From NCBI GenBank assembly GCA_940671915.1, contig CALNVZ010002100.1, positions 9,221,706 to 9,285,705 of the forward strand: a DNA stretch of 64,000 bases, given 5' to 3'. A model generated the notes under the pieces. The model had not been told where the DNA came from and ran no database searches. It saw only the letters and a program-made list of their open reading frames with translations. Source of the stretch: Paracentrotus lividus. Its lineage: Eukaryota > Echinodermata > Echinoidea > Camarodonta > Echinidae. The translations under genes and the position numbers were made by a program. Shown one piece after another: positions 35,501 to 48,800 of this stretch (within the stretch, counting starts at the first letter, position 1; every line of letters begins with the position of its first letter).

Positions 35501-38500
35501 CCACGCCCCCTCCCCTAAAAAAAAATGTACCTTTTATATAATAATGATAGAGGTTGTTATTGGAGGTTGTCATTGGCTATTTCTCACAATATTGTTTTTG
35601 CATTTGACCAATGATAGCACTATTTAAATGTATGAACCTCTACCAAATATGTAATATTCTAGAGTCTTATTTCATATAAATACCATTGATTACTCATCTA
35701 CTTGAGTCTTTACTATCAGCCTCTAACCCACAAGGTAAAAAATCAGGACAGATGATATTGCATTTTACAAGAAAGTAATATAATTTCAGTTCTAATTTTG
35801 TCGAGAGTGATGACTATTTTCAGGCGACATGAAGATGTTTCCAATTTCTGTAAAAATGACAGTCTTCCTCTTCTGAATCCTCTTTATCGATGAGTCTCAC
35901 ATTATCATTTAACTTAATTTTATTCATCTGTTCACACTCAATTCTCTCCATATTTTCCTTGTTTAAATTCTTAGAACACATTCTCATTTGGAAGTGCGTT
36001 CCATTCCCTGAAGAAGTGACTTGCAGAAAGCATGGAACCCCCAAAGGTTCTACTAATAGTTAGACATTAAGCTCTTGATTTACTGATTAATTAGTCATGT
36101 TTGCGTAACCATAGTAATTGTCTATTCATCATCAGATCAGTGAAAGATTGTGGATTCAAGCATGGAAAGTGTCAGATAAATCAATAAAGCTGGGCTATTT
36201 TAACCAGGCAGGTGAAACCAATTACATAGTTTGCAATCATCTTGTGACTTTATGAAATGAAGCCTGACTGCCAAGAAGCAATAGTTCACTTTTACTTATA
36301 CCAAACATAACCACAACTAAATAAATGCATTCAGATTGAACTATTTTTAACTTACAGTGAGCATTAGTTAGTTTACCAGTATCGTCCAAGTATTTGCATC
36401 TTTCATTGAACCGTGAGTAAGAACGAGTTTGCAATTTCATTTCAAATTAGTGACATGGGTAGCCCATTTATGACAGCTTTAGTCCCACCTATCAAAGTTT
36501 GTCAGTAAGACAGCTGAACCCATGCCTGATCAATTTGTCAAAAGCCACATGCTTACGGGCTTTGGAAGACATCAGCAAACAACACAACAAATCTGGAAGC
36601 AGTTTGAAGAGGGGGTTTCTTTCTGCTGAATGTGAAGGCTTTGGCTACCAGACTTCAGATAGGATGAAGCAATTCTTGTCTGTCATCGGATGGAAATCTT
36701 CTTCTTTAAAACTCCTGGACTTTCTTTCTTCAAGGAAGGGGAAATGATGGGCATTCTCTGAGGGAGCAGAACTAAGAATACAGACACACTGCACAAACAA
36801 GCCAACTTAGTTTAACAACACAGTGACTTGGGCATGACTTGTGATCCCCCTATAAAAGGTTTTGTTTTGCAATATTTTCATTATTAAAAGCATTTAAAAT
36901 GCAAATCCTGTATTTACTTTGCAACATGAATGTATGTCGCTGGTATTTATTACAGCACAGGTATGCAAGATTACTTCCTATCAAACAATGAACAAAGAAC
37001 ATTCACTCATCCTGGAACCAGGAGAGAGAGAGTAAGCGTTCAACCTTGGGTGTAAATTGAAATCAGACGTTGGATGGAGATAAAGGATTGAATGCTATAC
37101 CCTTGTCGGCGCCCTCTGGCCCTTGAGATGGTGCAATCCCTGCCTATGTGAGGAGGATAAAACTCTTACAAATGGGGTATATTATTGCCTTCCCATCCCC
37201 CAATTGGCTGTCTTCCTATGGTTGAGTACTGCAGCATCAAAATCAATAATTATATCTTCTTCCACAGGAATGGGTTCATCTTAACCCTAAAAAGGCCGGG
37301 TTATTTTTGCCATCTCACAGCCGGGGGGGGGCTCATTAGGCCCCCCCTTCAGATCTCGGCCGCCGATCGCGCGATCGCCGCGAAAATTTGCACGATAGTA
37401 GTGTGCGATGTAATCTACAAGACTGTATAGTTCGTTTTTCCAAAATAATGTCTATTTAATTTATATTAATTAATTATGCTAATTTATGCATCAAATCATA
37501 TTTTTTGCTCTAAATCATTTAATAAGGCTCCCAGAATGCTAATTCTTGGTGTAAATATGCTTTGTAGCGTTCCTAACAATTGAACATGAAAAAAATTCCG
37601 GTATCTAATTCAATTTCTTATGTATTTCATTGTTTTGGGAATTTCTTATGTATTTCTTTGTTTTTCGACTTATGTATTTTATTGTTTTTTTGTTTGGAAT
37701 ACTTTGGTTATTGATTATCTCAAATGATTACAGCAATATTAACTAAAATAATGGCTAATAACCATATTTTAAATACAGAAATGTGATTTTAGCATGAAAA
37801 GCCATTTCCCATATGTTTTGTACACAAATACAGAAAATCTCTGGTTTTTGAGTCTGCGCAGCATTACATAATGTTGCGCAACTTCCGAACCATACGCTCA
37901 ATTTTTTTCAAAATAGTTTTAAAAGTTGCGTAAGATGTTAGAGAAAAAAGTCATAAATGCGCGGAGCGCGAAATTTTTTTTTCAGCGACATGACCGCGCG
38001 AAATGTCGAGGGGGGGGCTGATTAGGCCCCCCCCCCCGGCCCTTTTAGGGTTATAGCAAGAGTGAAGTCATGACTTATGTTAAATGAATCAACATTTCAA
38101 TACCAGACACCTGTCTCTAAGCCCCAATGGTTTTATCATAAAATCTAAATATCAATTTAGTTTATTAACGAGGGGTATATGAGAAAGTCAATATATTATC
38201 ATATTCCTTGTAAAAATGCAATATCAAATCCAGAATTCTAGAGGTGAACAGTAAGACATCTTTACCAATCAAATTTAATTTAATCAAGGCTTTGGGAAAC
38301 AAAAATGTTCTTTCCTATGAGAATCGTTTGGTTTAAATTTATGATTTGAAAAACTGGAAAATGTGGGTCAAAACTTTTGCAATTATTTAGTCTGATGATG
38401 TGTAAATTTTGCATTACCTATATCATTTTTAAGGAGTCTAAATACAAGAGAGAGTAGCTTATTTTGATTCAGATGAACAATTTTGCCTGCATTTAAAAAT

Positions 38501-39823
38501 CATGCTCTCATCACTGGGACAAACTAAACAATATTTTCTCATACTTAATTTGGCAATACTCTTGGGTCAAAAATTCTAGCCTTTATTTTATTGACTTATT
38601 AAAACGATGACTCAAACAAACAACATGTTTTCATTTTATAATAAAGGCCATGTTCTCATCATTTCTGAAGAAAGCAAATTGTTTGCTTAGCTTGAAGAGT
38701 TTTAAATCCTTATTGTCTATATCACATTCATAATGATGTGATTATAAGCCTGATTTTATAATGAGACTGGGGGTGAAAAAGAAAACTTCTTAGAATAAAA
38801 TGGAATAAAGAATTAAATGTAAACAGGACCAAAAGTATAGGTTAAGATAAAGATACATGTATCTGTAATGATGGTGGATTAAGCTTTACTTATGAACAGG
38901 ACTGTGCATTGAGTTAATGCAAGACAGAATTAAGAATGTGATATGAGTAGGACTGTTTGTGAAAATGAAAATATATATGAAGAGACAGGATTAGACCAAG
39001 ATGTGAAAGGAACCGTCTGTGAATTGACTTCAAGAAATAGCGCGATGTGAAGAGGGCCGTAGATGAGGATGTCTCTCAGCAAGAGATGGGAATCTGATTC
39101 AAGCACAGTGAAAATAAACATACCCTCTCTAAACAGGGACTTGCTTCATGTGTGGTTACAAGAAACAAGCCTCGAATAAACCCAGTCTTTTCACCGTACC
39201 CTCCTGTTAAATCAAAATCTGGTACTCGTCCTTAGATTCTACTGATCTCCATAAGATATTCATATTTCAATCTAACAAAAAAATACAAATAGCTTTATAT
39301 TTTTATCTAAAATTGAAAGATTTCATGAAAAATCCTCCACCTTCTGATTGCAAAAGGGATAAAAGGGGGTTGGTGAGAGGTGCAAATGAAGTCTTAATAC
39401 AGTGAGATCGACATGTGTGAATGATCAAGAATCGCAAGCAGATCCAGCCTGGATGAAAATACCACCAATCTGAGACCCTAATCGCAGTAGGCCTATCTTC
39501 ATCAAACTTTGAGGCAGCCCGTATTTCTTGGGTGATAATATTTTGAGCCCAACAAAATAGAAACAAATTAGAACAAGGTGACCAGAATGCAACCAGTTCA
39601 AATTGTGACCAACTATAATCTAGACATAAAAAATAATAAGTTATGCCATGCCCTACTTCAGTTGAATTTATGGTTCAATGCCTCTGTTTCTTTTTTTTCT
39701 TCTCGAAAAAGTAACTGTCAAATTTTCACCCCAAAAGACACAAATTAACAAAAACTAGGAGGAGAGAAAAAAAAAATTGAGAGCAATTTTGATGACAACA
39801 GCAACAATCATTATTTCTTTTAC

Positions 39824-39864
<41 letters not shown>

Positions 39865-42800
39865 ATGACAAAAATAAGTTTACCTCCATAAGGTTGGCCA
39901 GAGTTGATATCTTGTGATAAGATTCCTCCTCTTTCTGATAATGATTGTGGACCACCAGGCTGTAATTAAAAGAAAAAACAAAAGAAAACAAAAACACAAA
40001 TAAATAATCATTATTCAACAGGGTAGACCTTCCTAAAAATGCTTCACAATTTACAACACATACACACCATACAAGCATGACTCCCAATCAAGTCTATTTT
40101 GAAACAATACCGGTATCTAATTAAATATTTCACTAAATCAATTACATAATTACATTTCATATATTAACCACAATATTATAGTCATAAATTAGAATATTTG
40201 ATCAGACAGTCATCGAAATTAACACTGCAATGAATCAACTGTGTAATTTTTCATGAAATAACTTTATTGACAAAGAGTTGAATTAGTTTGCCCCACATCT
40301 TTTTCTCAAGACTATAAATTTCATAAAATCAAGACTTCAAGGAGATTTAAATGGAAGACAAAATCATAAGTGAATTTTGATAAGACCATTGCCATTGTGG
40401 GGTCATAACTGTTGGTTGGTAGAAAATGAAAGTATCTTGATAGAAAAGGAAGGGATCTGATATGTTTTGTAACTGTGTGGCGCCTCTCCTTCCTCTCTCC
40501 TACCCAGACCAGCAGGCCTAGTGGAAGGCAGGGTCACGGTCACGGCACTAGCTGCTCCGCAAGATATTGTGTCAACCCATGATGTCACTCACCTGACGGA
40601 AAACATGAATTACAATCCATTTTCATTCTGATTTCTCCAAAAATCATACCAAACCATTCCTATTATTCAACCTTTTTTATCTATCTATCACACAACTTCA
40701 TTCATTATAATAAAAATTATATAATCAAATTTCTGATTTACCTTTGTTTTCATCAAACAACAGGGTGCACTTTCCTACACCATAAAGGGTTAAAAAGTAA
40801 CAGATCAACATAGTATTTCTGGTAAATATTATTTGCCTTTAATCAAAAATGCATAAAGGCCTATAGGCTTATTTGATATTCAAATAACATGAAATTCTCT
40901 GGTTTAATGTATTTAGGTTTCTTCAATATTTTCCAGTAGAGCCAAATTATTAAATCTAAGTTTGGCATGAGGTTCAACTATGGGAAATGGTTTCAATGAT
41001 GAAAACTCTGGTAAGAATTGACCTCTGTGTTTGTCCAGTATTCCAAATGAAAGTTAAAGATTTGTTTTGCTATGTCTGTAATACCTCCTTTCCACTGATG
41101 AGAGTTGTGACCTTGTGTGTCATTCCCAAACACGCAAATTGCTCATCATTGCAAGGAAACATGCCAATAGTTCCAGACTTAAAAACCTTCTGAAAGTTGA
41201 TCTAGCTAATAAGACTTACTTGACTGATATTTCATTTTGTCAGACTATGTCAAGAAAATAAAGACCTGGGAGTGTTTCACAATGAGTTAGCATGAAAAAA
41301 AGTTGCAATTTAATTCCTAGTTGCATGCTGTATATTGTGCATCATCTCAATGTTCAGATCATGCTATATATGCGCTCTAATGAGAAATCGATCAAAGAGA
41401 TTACGCATTGAATATAAAATGCTTTTGGCATCTAAGTGTATAACTCTTTGTGAAACATCCCCCTGGTTACGTCATACCGCTAACATTAACAAAATCCAAT
41501 AACATTACACTTTCAAACAAAGGTGGATGCTCATCTCAATACTGGAACACTGTAACCAGCCCTTAAAATGTTCATAAATTTTGGCATCATTTAAAATTAT
41601 ATTGATGAAAAACATTTTTCAGACAATGCTGACAATTCTAAAATGGTAATTTAAGGGGAGAAGGGAATAAACTAAAGACAAGTTCCGGAGAAGGTTGAGT
41701 TTACACTTTCTTTATTCCAAACCGACTTCATAATTCTCATCTATGACTGGACATTGTCAGAAAGGCAAACTCTTTAGAGAAGATTTTGACAAAGGTTACC
41801 AAGGATGTCAACTTACTGTCAAGGATGCTAGAAATTATGGACATGTGGCAGAGAAAATTGGATCTGAAAATAGCATGACTGACAATGAAGACAGACAACG
41901 CTCTCCTCGCTATTTGCCGCGCTAAGGCCGCAGTTTTTTGGATAAAATAATGTCGCAAAAGTCGGGGTGCGCTTATACACGAAACAACAAAATCGGTATT
42001 TTCAACCCCTTGAAAACACATGTTTTTGCACACATGGACTGGTAAAACATTGCAATAGGAACCACAGGAATAGAAGATCTTACCAACATGTTTGAGCTAC
42101 ATTGTGGAGATGAAAATTGTTTTTCTCATGAAAAACCTCAGCACTCTGGTTTTTTTTTAATTGCTGCGCGATAATGAGTCATTTCTGAGCAAAATACATG
42201 TCCAAAAAAATAAAAATAAAAATAGGATCGCGCAGCTGCTGCCAGTTGCAAAATATGATTTTTGGTGATCTGCCGCCTCTGTAGTTCATGTTATGAACAG
42301 CTACAAAACAGCTGAAAATTTTACGATCTTTTTCATCTTTTAGATCTAGATTTTCAGCTTTAATTTTAGTATTATATTCAAGAATAAAGGTAGGATATAA
42401 GAGCCTATGTAATATTTCATATGCCATTACTACCACATGTTGGAAACTAGTTCCAAAGATGTGATTTTAGCAGCAAATCGGAATATTTGTTGGCTTATCG
42501 CAAAGCACACACATGCTGCCTGCTGTGCTGGTGTGTGTGTTTGTTGTGATTTGTTGCTGTGTGCATATGTGATGAAGCTGCAGAGGGTTGAAGTTTGCTA
42601 AGAATCTGAGTGAATTAGACTCAAGTCTAGATTCTGACTTGTCATTCTCTTTTGAATACTTATAAAATAAACATTGGTGCTCTTTTCAGGGCTTATTTCT
42701 TACTTTTCTTAGTATACATTGTTTGTTGGGATATTTTTTTTTCAGAAATTTTTTTTTCCATTTTTTTTTTTTTTTCTTTTTTTTTTCAAAAAAAGTTGTC

Positions 42801-45800
42801 AAAAGGGGGCGGCCTATACGGCGCTGCGGCCTTATCGCCGGCAAATACGGTAATTACTCTATTTTCTGGTTTACTAGCTTTAAAGTGAACTATTCTTTAA
42901 ATGATTTTGCATAATCAGGGGAAATATTGTATTGTACACAGTTATTATTATTCACATTGATCCATTTTTAGCTTGAATGGGGAGTGGAAAAGATAATTGG
43001 AAAAAAAAAATATATATAAACCCTCCAAAAATGTCTTGCAATTCAACTTTGAGTCCTCGTATCTTTTTTGTTAATTGTCTATAATTCATTATTTTATACA
43101 TTGGAAGTTCATTTATTCCTCTTTACACTGATACCCATTTTTAAAGGTTGTGCAATGCTTGAATGCACAGTATTCCCGAATACAAATCAAAGTCAGAAGT
43201 GGAAAGTTGCCAAATGAATGGCTATTGTTGAAAGGCAGAGTTTCTATTGAGTATATTAAATGGGTCATGCATTATTCCTCAATGTTTTCACTTATTGTAT
43301 GACATTCAACCACAGAGTATCCAACATTGTATTGAGCGCCTAACGCACAAACCAAACAAACACAAAGAAACACAAAAACCTTTTATACAGTTAAGAACTC
43401 GATGTAAGCAATAGCCATTCATTGGCAACTTTCCTTTTCTGACTTTCATTCGAGTTTGCGAGTACTGTGCATTCAAGCATAACTACATCACATGCGCGGT
43501 TCAACTGTGCACAACGGAATAAATCAACTTTCCAATGATATCAAATTTAACCATCATAAACAATCAAATAAAAAGATATGAGGGTTAAAAGTTGAATTGC
43601 AAGACATTTTTTGAGGGGTTTATATAAAATAAATCTAAAATTGAAACCTAGCAAAATAATTTCCTTTAAAACTACAAGTTATCTATTCCATTATTGTGTT
43701 GAGTGGCTGCGAAGGAGAGTTGTACATTTTCAGGTGGACAGCAGAGAATTCAACATTTAAAAAAAAGTGAATAAAAAAGGTAATGTTAAAACTTATTAGA
43801 AAAGGGGTAGAACTTGTAAAACAAAAGGATCTGTGGGAATAAGAGTGAAGAATTATAATGGTGAGACAAGCAGAATTGATCAAGCTGTAGGGATATGATG
43901 ACAGACAAATAAATGCATGTGGATTGAGAAGCCAAGGTGAGCTAAGGATGATGAAAGCTTCAAAGATCAGTGTACATCTAGTACCAGGCAAGACAACATG
44001 GAGATCAACACATACTCTCAAACCATACTATTTTACTATTTTATGATATCCAGAACATTCAATAAAATACAAAAATTGTGTTTCCACTGTGTGGTCATAT
44101 TCAATTTAGAAGAATACATAAGGGGGCTAGATACTGTTTGCCCAACATATAGGCCTATTTATTTAAATTTTCATATAATTTTGTGTCTAAAATAACCATG
44201 AGATTAAGATTAACCAATAATATTAAAGACAAATATCTTATCAAATGCTTATATCAAATATAATCTAATTGATGTCTTATCTTAAAATATATACGCCTAC
44301 TTATTGACAAATTAATATTTTACAGGTATCCTTTCTAGAATATCAACTTAAAAAAAAAAAATAAATAAAACCACAACCAGAATGTAAAAAAATAAATAAC
44401 AATGTGCAGCACAATAAAGAAAACCCGACTTGAAAAGCTAACTAGTAAGAAACTAACCTCACATCTACAATGATAGTACACTCAGGTTTTATTTCTTTTG
44501 GGGTGGGGGATGTTAACACAGACGATACCTGCACGTCATGGGGAATACAACCCTTCGGCACGCAATATTCAAGAAGTAAAACCAGACAATCAAATCTCTC
44601 TAGACGTAACACGCACACAACTGTTGCTATATTATTTATGTCTTCCTATTTCTACAATAATCTAACTAATCCCACTATTCTCTACATTTCTCCATCTCCG
44701 AACTCTGGACTCCAACGTTTCAAATCCAATTCATAATCGCCGTTGACATTTATGAATTTGGGTGGAAATTTATTCGGAAGTGTTGGTATTGTATGAGTTA
44801 TGTACGTGAGTGAAGCGATGTGGCATCAAATGGAACAGAGGATGGGAAGTTGAGAAGAAGTTTTTTTTTTCATTTTTTCTATGATTTGAATGGAGCCAGA
44901 GTTTGGTTTCGAGGAGCCTATATACAAACAAGGATGGTAAATTGGGATTGCAAGCTTTATTCTGTCCATCAATTGGACATAAGTCCAGAAGAACGATCAA
45001 ATAAAGGGGACAAGACTATGTAACATTCCCCTTAAAATTAAAAAAATTAAATTTTGCAAATTACAGATCTTTTCCTCGAATTTCTTAGACACTATCAAAA
45101 ACATAATGGAATAATAAAGATTTTTCTTTCCATAAATTACATTGGTCATTTTGAATAATTCTTGTATAAAGGGGCAGATGAGAGCTGTTTTATTTTGTTT
45201 TTATTTTGTTTTTTCTTTGTTTCTTTTTGGATTAGTGCTCCGTCGTTAAGATGATACGCATGTACATACATGTATGAATGTAATCAAACTAAAGAAAACT
45301 TCCCCAACACTGCAAAGAGAGAGAGGAATTAAACAGGGGAAGGGATAAAATATCAAAAGTTGAATGGGTTGTTTTACTTGATTAAAGAGGAATAAGAGAG
45401 TTAAGTAGAGAAAAGGTGAATGGTATATAAATATCTGGAAAAAATGAGAGAGTGAAGGATGACAGGAGGGAAGGAAAGTTGAAAGAGAAAGAGATAGAGA
45501 TAGAGGAGGAAGAAGAAGAGGGAGTGAAAGATAGAGGGTGGATAAGTAATCAAACAACAAAAAAAGGGATATCTCTTAACAACAGAAGCCAAATCACTTT
45601 CTGGTCTTTTGCAAAGAACACCATTTACATTCTGGCAAACTTCACTTTGCACTTGATCAGCCACTGAAGCTTATCTCTAATGATGATTTACCAAACAGAT
45701 TATTTAAAAGGCTCTCCTGAAGGTTTGCTTGATGAGTGTGTGGTTGTGGTGAGAGTTGTCACTTTCCACAGATTGGTGGTGGTTGTGGTAGCGCTGCAAC

Positions 45801-48800
45801 TGATCCTAAACACAGTTGCGGTTAGATTAGTGTTAAACGATTAACCCATTTTCAATATTATTTCCTCCCTCTTTCATCGTAATGAAAGACAACACCTCTC
45901 TACTATCCCACTATGCTATCATTCCTTTCTAGACTTCATACACCATTAGTGCTGGAACACTTCCTCACATCATATGATTATGTATGTCTTTCTTATTTCT
46001 GCGAGAGCAATGGCCGTTAAATACCAGAAATCACCTAGATTTCCTCTTCCTCAACAAGCATATTATTGAATAACAGGGCTTTAAAGCATCACACAGAAAA
46101 CACAAATATTCTTTCCATTCATTAGAATAGAAAACTATTAAAATTTTTTATTATGTACCACAAGGAGCCTTTTATGTTGTTGCTTGTAATCCTTGAAAAT
46201 GACAATAACAACAAGATATGTTTATGTAACTATCTCTTCAGGGTACATAAGTAAACTTGAAAAAGATAATTATACATTCAGTACTAATATTATCAAGAAC
46301 AGAGACAAGACAAACAGACAATTGATTTATAAATTCCCTCCTCAGTAAAGAAAACTAGAAGCAAAGTCAAAAGTCATTTTCAATACACACCCAAAATTTG
46401 AATCTCTACTCTTGGCGGGGGAATGGGTTATAGTACAATTTTGAGTTTGTTTATTTTGTACTGCTAGCAATACAGCAATCATAACCTATTTTATTCCAGC
46501 ACAAGAGATGAGCTTGAACAGCCTTCCCTACTCTAATCAATTGTCATGCTTTCCAGCTACTTGAACAGTTTCAATAACTTCAGAGCAGCTGCTTGTAAGG
46601 AGTAGTTCATCTTCTAAAAGATGACGGTATTTGAGGTGAAGCTAGGATTGATGCTTTGCTTACACCATGCTAGCACTTGGTAGGCAAATGACGAGAAGAT
46701 TAGAATACCTCCCTCATAGTTCCTTTATTAATAGATTCCCTGCATTAAGAGCAAGTAGAGATCTTTCAAACGATTAGCCTGGTATTAGGAAAATGTTAGG
46801 CAACATGGTCCCACTCGTAAGTTGTTCATCAATCTTTCATTAATCCTTTGTCCTACTTTTCTTTTTGTCCTTCCACCTAACATTTCCATATGCCCCCCCC
46901 CCCCCTCTCCAACAAAAACATAAACACTAAAAACTAAACCAGTCAGATTAAACATTTAAAAAAGTATTCCATCTTTTTGGACAAAAGGCCTACATTAAAA
47001 TTTGTTTATGTTCAATGGAGACAGTCTAGAAAACTTCTTAGCTAACAAATTAACAATTAAATCCTAACTAGATGTAATAATTACTATTAGTTTAAAGCAT
47101 ATATCTTATTTTTTATTTTTTGTTTTTATAAGAAGTTAAAAATGAAACTAGCTTTACCAAAAAGGGACAATTGTTGAACTAGTATACAGTGAGTGTGGCC
47201 TACACACAAATTGGACTGTCTATACATACAAGCACACACTGTCTTGTACAAGACAAGCTAAGACCAGACCAATACAGCTACCAGAATATCTGTAAAATAG
47301 ATCACAAGTATCGTCTACAAAGTTAATTTCCGCTTTCCAAGTTCATTCCCAGCTCAGCACTTACACTGGTGTGTTTGTATAGTCCTAGCACTCCTTCCTT
47401 ATCCCATGAGAGTTCTATTCTCTTGTTTACCACCAGGACTTGGACCTATCATATGACCTTCCAAACTCTATTCTAGAGCCATTTTGCAAACTAATCATGC
47501 CTTATAAATCCATGGTTTAATTTATTGTTAGCAAAACGAAAGTTATGACAACTAAAAAGTATATATACATAGACATGTATATATCGTCGGTTGAGGAAGA
47601 GAAGGGCGTTAACCTGTTTCTGCGTTTGCAAGATAATTGCGTTTAAATTTTTTGAGAGGGTTTGAAACACATTTTTAGTACCTTTTCGGGAGCTCAAGAG
47701 AAGTAAAAGTTTGTTTGATGAATGAATAATACATCTTTTACAACATATCTAAACAAAAATTAGAAATAACGACCAATTTTAGAACGAGAAAATTACTTAA
47801 CGCCCTTCTCACTCTGAGGAAATAAAAAATGGCAAAAAAATATGTTAACAACCTTCTCTTTCTCATTGAACAAAAGCCTGCTTAAACCTTGCCTAACTTT
47901 GAAATTTGGCTTCTATATCCAGATTTTTAATATGTTTTAACTTTAGGAATAGGTTTAGGCTGCGTTTTAACTAGGCCACCTTTTATGAATAGCCTATATA
48001 TTAATAGGCGGTGTGTTAAATGTAGATTTAGAACGGGCTTAGTTAGGCCATGGCTTGTTCAGCGGCTTTCATGAATATAGGCCTGTATTAAATAAGACCA
48101 GGTACTCACCATGTGTGGGTCTAGGTACTGTCCTGTATGTCCTGTATACGATGAGATGTTAGCCCCCATAGGTCCAGATCCAGAATGAGGAGTGGCACCA
48201 GGCATTAGACCTGCACTCGTACCCATTGGTCCTACTGGTAGGCCCAAATCAACCGAGCTCTGGGCATGCTTTTGTAATACGTTGATTGCATCGTCTAACC
48301 TCTCCTCCATGCGAGTTTGCTGTAAACAAAAACAACAAGAATATTTAAAGGTCAAATTTATCTGTATAAATATGAATTCCTTCAAAATATTGCTGGAAAT
48401 GTTTCATTTCGTTCCATTTATTTCATGTGTATTCAATTGTTACAAAGCAAGAAAAGCACTTGCTTATTGGTTAATTTTAAAAAAACATAACATTTTGAAA
48501 GAGTTTTTAGATGATAGAAGGCTTGATTATCAGAAACAGCCATTCTGACAGAGATAAACATTGGAGTTCACAGCTAGACAATCATTAATTGTCACTTTAC
48601 ATATTTTTTCTTTTTATTTCTACAAATTCATCTAAATGTATAACAAGAAATCTACAATGTAGTATGATGTATAGTCTTCTGTATTATATGATAAACTTCT
48701 AATACTACATTATGTCCACTCCGAATGTATATTTTGACATATTCTTCCAATTAGCAGAAAATTCAATATTCATAACGTCTAGTACCTGTAAAAGCCTACT

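Larger units (their letters stand above)
31125..39883 (-). other. E-protein intron 5
   Basis: No exon was recognised in about 8.8 kb. Contents are a MITE next to the exon 6 acceptor (31158-31370), a poly-T near 31780, the GGGTGCATTCATGG element (32594-33047), a CT block near 33068, an inverted-repeat element at 33627-33833, a LINE remnant at 35930-36020, a piggyBac-like element at 37285-38050 and a poly-A tract next to exon 5. Confidence 0.6.
39960..48109 (-). other. E-protein intron 4
   Basis: No exon was recognised in about 8.1 kb. Contents are a less AT-rich patch at 40440-40600 with stops in all frames after its possible acceptor, three large inverted-repeat elements (41265-41466, 41911-42847, 43012-43627), CT- and GA-rich tracts near 45300-45540, a C run near 46890 and the fold-back element at 47582-47870. 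Confidence 0.6.

Noticed and set aside
40403-40600. Possible extra E-protein exon or recursive splice site (CAG/GTGAGT near 40592, minus strand)
   Set aside because: All three frames hit stops close to the acceptor, the pyrimidine tract is weak and the intron is only about 8 kb; no homology seen.
48192-48548. 118-residue plus-strand frame
   Set aside because: It is the antisense of E-protein exon 4 and its flank.
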